From Bugula neritina (taxonomy: Eukaryota; Bryozoa; Gymnolaemata; Cheilostomatida; Bugulidae): DNA of 64,000 nt. Position numbers and translations under genes: made by a program. The notes beneath the pieces were generated by a model. The model saw nothing but the letters and a program-made list of their open reading frames with translations. It did no database searches and had not been told where the DNA came from. Position 1 is the stretch's first letter. Each line of letters begins with the position of its first letter. Below are positions 1 to 12,600 of this stretch, one piece after another. Where the stretch lies: NCBI GenBank assembly GCA_964035545.1, contig OZ037766.1:2538501-2602500 (forward strand), written 5' to 3'.

Positions 1-26
1 TATAGTCTGAAATCTGTATGCTGTAG

Positions 27-525
27 GTTGTGGGGTTTGGTGAGAAAGAGACGGGCGTACCTGTAAAGGCTGAGACTTTCTCTACATTCTCTCAGTCTAC
101 TCCAGTTGATCTGTAAGTATGATACTGTTGTGTTACAGATTTATATCCTCACACTCAATACACGTTTATTAGGCAAGTAGAGCAAATAAAGTATCTTACA
201 CACTATTCAAGATGCCATAACTCCAAACTCTTAGTGCAGAGTATCCTGTTGGTGTGTCTACAGGTCCCTCTGCCAAGGCCTGGCCACTGACTGTACCGTC
301 AAGTCCAGCCCTAGTAGTGAGAGCAGTAACTCCTCCGACACCCCCGTCACAGCGCCTCTAGCCGCCACTGCCCCCTTAGCCGCCACTGAAGACACTGAGC
401 TCTACGACTTCAAGCATCTGGAGATTGAGCCCGCTGTCGATGGCTGCCGCTCTTTCCTAACAGTTGATGACTTGCACAAGTTCAAGTGTGGTTTATCTCT
501 CCACCCAGTTAGTAAAGTATTATAG
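27..525 (+). CDS. 3' end of an unrecognised protein-coding gene (two terminal exons)
   Basis: Two plus-strand exons, 27-112 and 264-525, joined by a GT-AG intron (donor GTAAGTAT at 113, acceptor CTACAG ending at 263). The first exon leaves two bases and the second supplies the third, so the frame is continuous and ends at TAG 523-525. The visible 115 residues are low in hydrophobic segments, with a Ser/Thr/Ala-rich linker (SSPSSESSNSSDTP, then a twice-repeated PLAAT) followed by an acidic, more ordered tail (DFKHLEIEP, FLTVDDLHKFKCG). I do not recognise a family. The higher GC and open frame compared with the flanks support coding, but the upstream part lies outside the window. The acceptor at 26 is the least certain site. 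Confidence 0.6.
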
Positions 526-672
526 TCTGGCCAGGTTCTCGGTCTATGGTTTCGTCTAGTCAATGTCTGGAAAATGTGTCATCAAATATCTATTCTATTT
601 TATGGCTTTGTTGTCATTTTATTGATGGAGTTATTTTTAATGCACGAAAAATTTTGTGTTCAGCTGTTTACT

Positions 673-678
673 AATAAA
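673..678 (+). terminator. candidate poly(A) signal of the left-edge gene
   Basis: AATAAA about 150 bp after the stop codon at 525 on the same strand. No transcript evidence; the motif is common in AT-rich DNA. Confidence 0.35.
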
Positions 679-3200
679 AGCCCTACAAGTTCATGCAATA
701 TGACTAGTTTATTGTCAGTTTGTTATATGCAACTAAGTTGGCAGCATTTTTATTTATCAGTTGGCTTTAATTAGCTGAAACTTGTTATTGTGTATCAGGT
801 AATATTCTTGACAGGTTTTATCTTACCTCACTTAACTGAATCATTTTAAAAAAGTTGTGATAAGATAACTCTCGGGTTGCATCTATTTACTGTATAATTA
901 TGCCGAATTGTGGGCCATTTTTGAATTGTTATACTTCTGTTACTCCTGATCTCTTGGTGTAAGAAACCAGAATCTCGAAGCTCCGTTGTAAAGGTCCTGC
1001 TACTAGTTGGGGTAGTCGTAGAACAATTGTGTTCAACAAATGCATCATAAAATGAGAGTTGTCCTTCCTCAGAGCTGACTGCAGCCTAGAAATGTGAAGT
1101 CCCTGTTCAGCATTGCTAACATGATTCATTACACTACATATGAGATTTAGATCTATGCTTGTTTGAACATCTCAGAGCTACATCTTGATGTAAGCTCAAG
1201 GTGCTTTCTAAAAGCATTTCCTGATTTGCTAGGGGTTGTGTTCTCATTCCTTTGAAGCTACATGTACTTATCTTTGAATTAAACGTTATTCAGCAATGTA
1301 ATAATACCTTTATAAGTATTATTATTAAAAGCAACAAATAGAGCATTTACATAAGTTTATATTCAATTATATATTCAATATAGGAGATAAGAAAGTTTTT
1401 TATTTACAGCATTTCATGTGTATTGACATATCATATATTATAGGTATGAGGTATAGGGATTTGTTATAGAGTAGTAATATCAAACTTGGTGCTTCTAAAG
1501 TCTCAGGCATTGTGGATATTATCTACTTGTAAATTGATAACAATTCCAAACAAATTCTTGCAACCAACTAAATATTTTTAAAAGCTTCAAATCGTAATTT
1601 CGTAGCAGTTGTTTCACAGAGCATTAATTTCTTAAGTGAATCTATAATATTTGTCATTTCTTTTTTAGATTTGTTAGTGTGTACTTGTAATTTTATTGAA
1701 ATAAAAAACTGACTCTATTTAATTCCACATGATCACACCTTCCTGTATATCACACTAGTTATTAACTATAGACAGCATTAACTGATGACTCTTCTATACC
1801 GACAGCATGGCTGAACACTAACATCTCCTTCTGCTTTCAGAAAGCATTTCCATTTGCCATCTCCGCTAAAATCATAACAACAGTTTGTTGTAAGGAATCG
1901 TGAGCACAATGTCCTGCAAAAATTATTATTTTACTACTGGCTAAAATACTAAATATTACTGTTGAATTTCTGTTCTAAAAACTAGTTAATATAGTGTTGG
2001 TTACAGAAGCTGTGGTAAAGGCTAATCACTAGGAGATATTTTTATTACTGAGCAGTTATTGCACTGTTACTATGAGTTTGCTAGTGGTACTCACCCAATC
2101 ACCCAATCCAATGTGAAGATGTTAGATTCACACTCATACCATGATGTTAGTATTGGCCACAAACTGCTTTTCTTCAATCTTGAACTGCTTTACAACTGAA
2201 ATAAATCTGTTTGAAACCAAATTTAAGTTCTATTTTATGCAATTTGCAAAATAATATTTCAGAATTGCACTTGAATTAAAAACCAATACAGTCATATGCC
2301 TGACCTATTTCTGAAAAGCCCACTCATACTTTGGTAGGATTAGTTTCCACCTGACATGCTTTATTCAACTCAACAATATCAACTCATCAGCATTTGCTTT
2401 ACCCAAAGCTATAGTATGTTGTCATTTGATTCTAATTTTAAACTACCTACTTGGGTGCGATTTCACTGGTCAGTGATCAAAGATTAAAGAAAATTAAATA
2501 CCCAAATTATTAAATGATTTTTGAGTGAAAACGTAAAAATATTTCCGATATTCTGAAATAGATTGTTGTTTGCAAATCTAAAGAGAAGAACTGGACAATG
2601 TATTCACACGCTATGACATTCTATGTAAATTCCCTGAAGATTTTAGAGATAAATTAAAAATTCTCGTTATGCAATTGTTTGTGCGAATATTTTTTTCACA
2701 TGAAAAGCCTATCAACACTAAAGCTTGGTGCATATATTTCAGCAATGATGGCATGTAGAGTTTAGCTCATAGGTACTAGTTAATGTGACGTGTTGTATAA
2801 AGGTGTACAGGAAAAGTGTTCAGTCTAAATGAGCATCATTCTGTCCAATCATCAACACAAATATGAATAGCTCAGTGCACATTTTGTTAGATGACAGCAG
2901 TTTAGTTGTATTTGCAGAGGGAATTATCATAGGACATTACATTCCATAACTTTAACTCATAGACATCTTCCAACACCCAATTATAAATATGCAGAATGAT
3001 AACTCCTATTAAAATAGTTTTTTTATGCTAGCTGCCTCATTTAAAGCAGTATCAGATGAGTAGAAAATATAAATAAAAACATTCTCATAATGTATGCAAC
3101 AAGTTACTGCACACATCACGGCTTTTGCATTCTTGAATAATTCTGAAGTGGCAGCAACAGCAGTATATGAGGTGAGTGTGCATAACAAGCATTGCGACTG
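679..3200. other. intergenic, nothing recognised
   Basis: AT-rich sequence with only short shadow reading frames. No exon with consistent splice sites and no clear repeat was found between the left-edge gene and the 3' end of the acetylcholine receptor gene. Confidence 0.5.
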
Positions 3201-6200
3201 TTAGATGGCACTCTTAGCAGGGAGTAAAGGGCTCGCCATGGCATAGGATATCGTACCTCGAAGAAGTAGTCCCAGCGTCACACCTACAGTCACTAACACA
3301 AAGAGAAACAGCAGCAGTCTGTCTACCACCAGAGCAACTTGCTGCCACTCTCTTTTAATAAACTCTTTGTGCTCAGAGGCTACAATCCTTTGCTCCCCTT
3401 TTTTCATTGTCTCATTCATAGTTCTTAGTACTATGGTAAAGTTCCTCTCAAACTCCTCCAGCTTACGGATCCTTTGCTGTACTTGAGGATCAGCAGTCTG
3501 CCTGAGTATCCAAGGATCATTTGCTTCAGTTGGGGAGGGTAGAGGGGAGCTCCCTAGTTTCTTTCTATGTTGTGGAGAAGATTTACTATTGAACTTAGTT
3601 GTTCTCACTGGTGATGAGCATAAGGATTTCTACAAGATATAGCAGTAAATGTATAGAGCAACCTGATTGGTTAATTGAAGTTACATATTTTGTTACATCT
3701 GTGGTCTTCTTACACAAAGACTTGTTAGCCATTTGCCTCATTGGATGATTTCTTATAAAACTGATACTATATCTTATAGAAAAATCTAACTGCAACATGC
3801 AATATAAAAAGTGAAATTTGTTCCTAAGAAGAATTGGTCTATACCATAACAACAAAGCAAAAATGTCACAACATTTGATAGAAAGCAAATTTCTTTGACC
3901 TAGATTTCTTTTATGAAATTTTTTAACTCAGACCTTAGAGTACACTTATATTTTACTATTTAAGATCTGAACATACCACATCTCTGCATTCTGGAGTCTT
4001 GATATAACTTCTACCACCTGAAGAACCTTTCGATGAGCTCAGCAATCTCTCCTCTATATCATATTTGACATCAACACCTTGATTAGGGGGTTTATGTTTG
4101 TGAGAAATGAGTTTATGCTTATCCCAGTCCCACCCTTTTTCAGTATCCTTACTCACTGCACCCTAGAAGTGTGAACCAAAGAAGTTTTAATTAATGCATG
4201 CAGTGATGGTACTTAAGCTATATTTTTTAAACAACCAGCTTTCATAAAATATGTTTAATATTTTGCTATGATTTTATCACTTTTATAAATATTATTCTGA
4301 ATTAGTCATACATTTACTCAATTGTTTGTTCAAATAAATTACATAATACTGCATGTAGTAAATGAAGAGACAAATTTCATAGTTAATAGTTTTACTAATT
4401 AACATGTTAGATGCTGAAAACTATGTTTTGGCTTAGCTTGGGTTATCAAATTTCGGCTCATTTTTATTTGGCTGCTTTATGCCACATACAAGCAATATCT
4501 CAGGTTAAAAACAACCTGCAATCCTACACTTGGCTCTAAATGAAACTCTCAAAAAGCAATTGTTTTTTCCATCAATTTATTTTAAATTTCTGGTTCAATT
4601 CCTTAAACACATGCATATACTGCACATAGTTCAAAATTGAGCATACCAAACTAATGAAGCAAAACTGGTTGAAAACAAAAAAACCGTCACCTGTTCGTAA
4701 GCCTGTTTACTAGGAACTGAGTTTTGGTTTGTTAGTTTTAGTGTCACTCACATCTGCCTGATCTCTACTCTAAGAGACATACCTCGTTATAATACAGAGT
4801 AGACTCTGTAACTGGTGGAGGTAGTTGCAACTTCAGACACAGGGCTGGGGCCAAGACTCTAAAACAGATGAACCTGATCCAGCGTGGTATAGACTTGCCC
4901 TGCAGTCCTTTATGGTGGATGTTGAGTGTACAGACAGTCAGCCCTGTGGCCAGAGATACTATTCCCATTGTTATGAAGTAGTAGACTCCTGAAAAACACA
5001 GTAGTGATTGAGTCGCTTAAAATACATAAATATTTATAAAAATCAAAAACTAACTTACTTATAAGGATTTTAGTAGATTTATCCACCTATTTTCCTCGAT
5101 TTAAATTTATACAAACATGAGTTAGAGGCTTAAGAGTTCAAAGTTCATGAGTATTTTACTTCTTAGTTTTTTCATAGAACACATGTTTTAAAAAAGTTCT
5201 CATCCACACCTGATTAATAATCATGTCATAAAAAGTAGACAATTGTTATAGATATTATTATTTTTTAAATTAGTACATATGTATGTTTTTATGATCCCAT
5301 TGCTGTACCTGGTACCTTAGAGTTTTACAACAAAAATTTCTAACAAGGTTCATACAGGAGGAAGTATATAAGATGGGTTGCAGCCTTGTGTGAAATTATA
5401 GAAAACAAACAGTTTATTCTGATTTCAGTGGAATGCAATATCGAAGGGAACAGCTGAATATTTTATATCATTTTCTATTAGGAGTGAAAAACTAACAAAA
5501 TAATTGATAGTGTTTTTGTAAGAGTTTTATACTAAGCCTTTCACCTTAATAATCAATGGCATTGGTAAGGAGTACACTAAGTAACAGTTATGAATCTGTC
5601 ACGTGATAAAGAGCATAATGTTTTATTTAAATGGATATTATAACAATATATACTCATCATCAGTTGAACTACCAGAATGTATAGCTTATATACCTATCAA
5701 TGGTAAGCTGTCAGCTGTTGGGGGCATAGCCTCAGTGACTAACATGAGAAAAACAGTCATTGAGAGGAGCGTAGTGATGCCCATAGCAACTTTTTCTCCC
5801 GAGTCTGATGGTATATAAAAACCTGTAAAACAAGATATTTCTTCCAACACATATATATTTAACGACAGTAATAACTTTCACACAGGATTTCAAACTTAGC
5901 TCCAAATTTTATTTTGTTAAAAGTTATATTATGGGAAGAATAGCGGCTCTCCATTGTGTTGCATACATTCCTAGCTATAACATTTTCAGTACCTTCAATG
6001 TATGTTCTTGTAACTTAGAATCTGTAGATAATAAGTGAATGCTACAGGGGCAATTTATAATATAGAATATTTCAATATATAACGATATATGTATATACCA
6101 AGGAGATAGTAGAGTGATATAGGGGGCAGTGTGTCATATAAAAATATTCTATTTAGTCTGCATTGACCGCAATTAATATATACATACTAAGAAATGGCAT

Positions 6201-9200
6201 ACTTGCGTTATCAAAATGTTATTGATTATTATCAAATTATTACTCAGTACATGTGCACTTTCTTCATAAATGTAAGAAACTTGGTAGAACAAAAAAATTA
6301 GCTAAAGATGTTTATAAAATAATGATGTTATTTAGAACAACAAAACAATCATTTTAAACAAGTTCAAGTGCATTTATCAAAATGTACCGATAGCAAGTAC
6401 ATTTATATTGCTGCCGTCAGCAAGTTACATACCGCCCACTTCTCCCAGAACTAGTAAATTATTCAATGTTGACCTTATTCAAAGAAGGACTAACTGGACC
6501 TTATTCAAAGGAGGATTAGCTGAACTCACCGAGCAGTGCTACAAGGGTGATAAGGAAGCACGGGAGAAGCATGTTGAATACGTAGAACATGGGTCTCCGT
6601 CTCAAGTGCACGTAGTACGTGATGTCAGGGAACGGATGTACGCAGCACGAGTAGTACTTGACGTTTCTCTCCACGTACATGTTGACCAAGTCAAACTCAC
6701 TACAGCAAACATATATAGAGTTGTATATATTTTTATTTAGTGTTAGTTTGGCAGGTATCAAACTTGAACTTTTGGTGTAGAGAGTGAACATGTCAAACTC
6801 AAAAACTACGAATGAATTTCAAGTTAAAGTGAAACTATACTAAAATTCTGCATAGCATAATAGATTTTATTCACTGTATCTTTTGTTATACACTCCAACA
6901 TAATATACATAATACCATATATTCTAGATATAGTATAGGTTGTATATTATACGTTCTATTTATAGTGTATACTGCGCTGTTTATTGTATTAAACACTTCA
7001 CATTCTATACCATACTATACATTGATCACTACATTAGGCCACACATTGACAGTGAGCTCATCCTGATAAACACAATAACACAGCAATATATATTATTACA
7101 CTAACAACAATGTTGCACTATTTACTAATTAGATATTACTAGTCTACTAGCATACACAGTATATATGTATGCTGGCGATGGCATCTTGGCATATGACACC
7201 AAACAGCACCTGCTAGTCACATCCTATATGTTGTAAAGCGCATGACACAAAAGGTAGCACCTGCTATTCACATGGTAGATGTTGTATATGACATGACACA
7301 GAAGGTAGCACCTGCTAGTCACATGGTAGACATTTTATATGCCACAACATGACACATAAGGTGACACCTGCTTGTCACATGGTAGTTGTTTTATATGACC
7401 TGACACTGACACCTACTAAGCACATGGTAGATGCTGTATATGACATGACACAGAAGGTAGCACCTGCTAGTCACATGGTAGACATTTTATATGCCACAAC
7501 ATGACACAGAAGGTAGCACCTGCTATTCACATGGTAGATGCTGTATATAACATGACACTGGAAGGGAGCACTTGCTAATCACATGGTACATGCTGTAAAG
7601 CACAGTAGTACCTGCTTGGAAGATAATTTGATAAGTCCCCTTTCTTGTCTACAAGAGTCATATTGAGCTGGGATCCATCATAAGTCCAAGAGGCAAATAC
7701 CATGGAGCAGTTTTGCTCATCGAAAGGAAAGTACCTGACGTCTATAGTACAGGAACTCTTAAATATAACAGTCGAGAGCCACGTTACATTTCCTGTGTTA
7801 GTCACTATGACATTCGTACTGACTGCGGAGTTCTTTGAGGAAGCTACGTCAGCGCTGAAACAAAAAATTCCTATTATATAATTAAATATATCATTTCTAT
7901 AATACATGAACATGCAATTGAATCTGATGAATCTGTTTAAACAAAGTTTTTATGATTTTTAGCAGCTCCAACATATAAAACTCTTATTCAAATATTTTTA
8001 AAGCTGACAAGTGAAATTTACTAGATATAAAATGTATTAACACTAGCTATAAATACGTAGCAAACTTTATCGTAATATATCTAAACTAGTTAAATGCAAA
8101 GTTATAAAAGCTGGTGCTTTTTATGACTAGTAAGAAGACAAAATTTCAAATGTAGCCTCAGTGCCTGACCTGTTATACAATAATATGTCGGGCAGCCATA
8201 TTGAATCGTATGGTAAAAGTATAGTTTTAATTCCACCAAAGTCTTCCGGGTTCCATTCTAGATCCACATCTATCCAGGCTTGGTTTAGCCAGCAGTTCGT
8301 GGTTATAATTTGATTTTTCTCATCCTGTAAAATTAGAATTACTGGTGTTATTTGCTTTGTTAGAAGCAGTTATGTAAATTGCACTTGTACATTTTGTTGA
8401 GGGCTTACAAAAGGCCCTTGCATCACTTATAGTTGTTTTATTAAATCTCTTTTAATTTGCAGAATAATATAGATTTTGGGTTTATATGTCTAGTACAGCT
8501 GAAATCAACTTTGCCAAAATGCAGTCCCAGTCAACAACTCAATAAAAAAAACATTTTGGATTTACTGCTTCATTTGCTTGTTCTTTATAAGAGTTTGTCT
8601 CTAATTCTAACTAGCATAAATGCATATTTTATGTCAAAAAAATACGGGAGCTGTACACTAACAGATGTTTAGTTATATAAAGCACAAAAGAATGATTTTA
8701 AAGCAATAGTTTTTATATGGCTAATGTCATTTTATTGAAATTTTTTTCAGAGTGTTGTGCTAAAGTTCTCAAGCAATGAGATTTCAGTAACCATTGTCAC
8801 GTGGAGTCAGCGTACAAGAGTCAGCTATTGTAGTGAAATCTGACTCCAGGATACAAAAATTGGATATAAAAGTTAAAGTTGTTTTAAATAATATTATTTT
8901 TGTGAAGGTCTTTCAAAGTCATCTAGCTGGTAAATATCATATACTGCCCCAGTAAATGTAATTGTATTCCAGTTCTATGAACAGCGTTTCAGTAGAAAGT
9001 AAACTGCCTGAGGCAAGCTGTATTGTGCTCACAATGCTGCCGATATATTTGTATGACTTCCTCAAATTACAGTTGCTTCTATGTAATCATAAGTCAATGT
9101 GATTTCTTAATACTTATCTGCTATATTTATGGATGGCATCAGTCCTGTTTTAAATAAAATATATTATATTATGTAGGAAGCGGTCATGGTCTTGTGGTAA

Positions 9201-10449
9201 AGCACTGGCTTAATTAGTAGACAGTAGACACAAAGTCAGTGGTTCGAATTCCAGTAAAGGTCATTGATGATGTTAGTAAGAGCATCCAGTCATAATTGCT
9301 CCTGTACCTCATTTAAACAATTCCTTAGCCCGCTTTTAAAAACTCTTTTCATCAAGGGGGGAGGGGGGGTTTACAGAGATAGTGACTATAAACCCACATA
9401 AGTTTTCTACAAGCAGTATACATGTAATACATAATAGTTTCCTCGGCAGATGGGAGACTGTAAACTATTTCTGTAAATTAGCGGCTGATGTCCACTCATA
9501 CAGATGTCTATTTGCATTACGAAACTAATAAGTTATAATATTGAGTCAACGCAAACACCTTAGCAGCATTTATCTGCCTCTATCAATCCCTGTCTGCCTT
9601 TATTTGTCTCTATCTACCCTGTCTGTTTCTATTTACATACCTCGGTCTCTAATTACACTTGAGGCACACTGGCGATATTTTTAGCATAATTTGGTCTTTA
9701 AAAAAGTTTACAAATGTCGAGCCATTTGCTCAGTAAGAGCTGCCCTGTTCATATACATTCTATATTAGTTCTAAATCTCCTAGAGTACACAGTAAACAAT
9801 TTTAATATGAATTTCAGAGAAACATTATCCTACATGTGTTATCAAAAGTGACTGCCTGAATCCTGAACCCATATAGCCAAAGCATATATGTTGTAAATAT
9901 GTAAACTTAACTAGCACAACTGGAATACATTATTGTCAATGTAGTGAGTCATATTTTAAATAAAACAGATGGTATATTTTAACTTACTACATCTATTAGC
10001 TGGGCAAGAGCTAATCCAAATGTGACTGAAGTGGAGCAGCTAGAATTTAGAGATGGTCGAACTCTTCTGTCGTAATTATCCATCAAGTGTCTAATAAGAT
10101 CTTTTTCCTTTTGGTCAGCCATCGCCAACCATGATAGGGTCAGTACTGAAACATATTTAATTTGAGTCTGTTTAGAAAGTGCCTTATAATATACTGCTTG
10201 TGAAATGTTTTAAATCTTTTGAGATATTTTGCTTCTGAAACATTTCTGCTTTAAAGTAATTTCACCCGTGATGCATAGCAAGCTAGCTTACAAAACATAA
10301 TCTGAAATTTCAATATTGCATGACAAAAAAGAATCGTGAAACAACCAATTAAAACATTAGATTTGTTTTTATGTACTATATTATACAGTATTTTTAAAAA
10401 AAAGTTGATTTTAATGCAATCACTTACCAATAATTTGTGTTAACAGCAT
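3201..10449 (-). CDS. nicotinic acetylcholine receptor alpha-type subunit (cation-selective Cys-loop receptor)
   Basis: Nine minus-strand coding exons: 10449-10428, 10145-9988, 8324-8170, 7854-7612, 6699-6530, 5822-5694, 4988-4783, 4162-3977, 3629-3201; 565 aa, all phases consistent. Start ATG 10449 gives a signal peptide ([17 protein letters not shown]). The extracellular domain has loop [10 protein letters not shown], the Cys-loop C147 to C161 with FPFDEQNC, loop B SWTYDG and vicinal cysteines C211-C212 in YYSCC. The vicinal pair marks an alpha-type, agonist-binding subunit. M2 begins [17 protein letters not shown] with Glu259 at -1', as in cation channels. M3 follows, then a long basic cytoplasmic loop and M4 (about residues 530-555). 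The aromatic after CC is Phe (CCVHPF) where Tyr is usual. It is closest in style to alpha7/9-like or divergent invertebrate subunits; it forms a pentameric ligand-gated channel in the plasma membrane. A non-acetylcholine ligand is possible. Confidence 0.95.
7185..7611. repeat. minisatellite (~50-57 bp unit, ~8 copies) abutting a receptor 5' splice site
   Basis: Units follow the pattern ...agcacctgctagtcacatgg, then tagatgctgtatatgacatg, then acacagaaggt. The array lies in the intron after exon 7854-7612 and runs into the donor. Most units carry AGCAGGTGCT on the minus strand, resembling the real junction AGCAG|GTAC at 7612/7611. Confidence 0.85.
9179..9415 (+). mobile_element. tRNA-derived SINE, copy A
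   Basis: A degenerate tRNA-like head has box A (tggtcttgtggtaaagcact) and box B (ggttcgaattcc at about 9240). It is followed by a tail shared with copies at 46700 and 32440: gatgttag..gagcatccagtcat, attgctcctgt, then tagtgactataaaccca. It lies in a receptor intron. Confidence 0.8.
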
Positions 10450-12534
10450 AACACAGTTTCAAATTGGAGCCCACTTGTTTGTGATTGCATTGAGTATGAA
10501 CTCTAAAAAATTGACTCTGATTTTTAACTCTTAAAAAGATCAACTGCAATGATATAGTAAAGATTAGATTTAGTTTCACTGGCGCGTCACATAACTTGTA
10601 CAACAGACATATTGATTCTGCGTTGAAGAAAGTAAAGTGTATGTTAATTAAAACTCCCAACAGCCAATGAAATTCATCAACAACAGCTTCTACAGTCATT
10701 ATTTCTTGCAATAATAATTTCATTCATACGGGTTGAAACAACACATTGGGTCTAAAAAACAACTATTAAACTTGTATTGTAAAGCCATTTAGCACTGAAA
10801 GTTGATGCTGGTGTTATACAAACTGTTGTAATATTACACCTAAGTAGCATATTACTGTTACATTGTATATTGTTATGATTATTTTCTGTTTTATTTATAC
10901 AATTGCCCAGAATTCCAATATCTTTCTATACATCGTTTTGGAGGTGTTATGAATCTGCATGTGAAATGTTCAATTTAAAAACTATAATATATTCTACCCA
11001 CAGTTATATGTTCTTTTTATGTCTTGTATGAAAAAAAAGCATATTGATGCAAACAGTAATAAAATTGTTGTATAATTAATTTTGTACGTCTTTATACTAA
11101 TTTATAACATAACTGATGTAATATAGGATTTAAAATTGCTAATCAGCATTTTTATTACTGCATGTGGCAAAAACATGCCTTGCTATGACATATTCATATA
11201 ATGCATTATATCAGTTATTTAAGATATATATATAGCTTGGTAGACTGCATCGCTAATAATAGCTCTCAATTTGATCAGTAAATAGCCAAGTGGTGCTTTA
11301 CTACCAACATAGATGATTGCCTGCCATATAATGACAAACTATATAAGATTTAGGTACAGCTTCAACAGTTTGTGTATTTATATTGTATCACAAGGACTAA
11401 CATCCTGTGTATTATTTGCCTGAGAAAGTCACATTGTCATGTATTTATGTGACAAATGTCCATCTGGCATTGCAAATATTATACCATTGCTAATCAATAT
11501 CTTGAGTGCAAATACAAAGATGTATACGATGCATGTATATACATTCTGTTAAAATCTTTATTATAACATTGGGTGTTATCTCAAGTTGCATTATAACACA
11601 GTTGGTTTAAGGTCATTACTTTCCAGATTCAGGCACTGCTTTATGTTATATATAAACGGTTTCCAGGAGATATCTCGAACAGTTTTTGTCTCACATTAAT
11701 AAATTTTACATGAAAAGATAGCTCTTGCATTCCTCTTTCATATACTTTTTTAATTTTTCAATAAAAAATTTTCTGAGAAAGTTGTTGCATAATAAGTAAA
11801 ATTTTACACCCTCCATGTTCCACTGCTGTAGCACAGGGGATTCATTTTACAAAGTTTAAAAGTTAAACTTGACATTCCTTGATATGTTTTCTCTAATATA
11901 CTTTCTTTGTTTTTTGAAATTCTGTTTATGCTCTTCACAATTTGGTAAAAACATACACCATTTTGCAAGTTTCACTGCAATTTTCTAAATTCTTCATATG
12001 GTGGTTCTAGCTACGCTCCTGTGACTAATTATAACATTCCTAGTACGTTTGCCGCTCTGCGCTATCACAATAACATAAAGTACCCTCTCGCACAAATTGG
12101 CAATCTATTGGATTTCTGCCAATATAATGTTCCCTGTTTTACATTAGCACTCAGCTGAATCATCTCACTAGTTACAATAATATATTGAAAATGCCTCAGC
12201 ACAACATAATTCTTTGTTTGTTTGGCAGAGTTAATTTCAGCTAAATCACTTCACTTTACAGTCTTGTCAGTAAAGGTCTGTCTATAGCCCAGCAGGTGTA
12301 CTTTCGGTTTCTCTAATTCACATATAATTATTTTAAGTACATTGTATTCTATAAGATCAATTAAAGGTTTAGTCCAGTGTTCAGTATCTAATTATTATGC
12401 ATGTATGTTGTCTTACTGTTGAACAAAAGTTAAAAAAAACTTTACAATTATAGCCATATTTATTATACATGCGTAGGATTTGCATAAGTTGGCAAAAAAA
12501 ATTGCAACAAAACAGGGTTGAACCATGACCACCC

Positions 12535-12600
12535 AACTCGTCACTGACGCCTCTAACCTCTGGACCACGCTTTTATCGTTATTGAAACGCGCACTATATG
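12535..12600 (-). mobile_element. tRNA-like SINE head (reverse strand)
   Basis: On the minus strand, gcgtggtccagaggttagag (box A-like) is followed about 35 nt later by ggttcaaccc (box B-like). No cloverleaf closes convincingly and the SINE tail seen in copies A-C is absent. It is either a truncated or a different tRNA-derived element. Confidence 0.5.

Noticed and set aside
5603-5818. Plus-strand open frame of 71 codons
   Set aside because: Antisense shadow of the receptor exon encoding M2 (5822-5694).
10424-10723. 99-codon minus-strand open frame above the receptor
   Set aside because: Its frame does not join in phase with exon 10145-9988. A different frame gives the short signal-peptide exon 10449-10428 that does.
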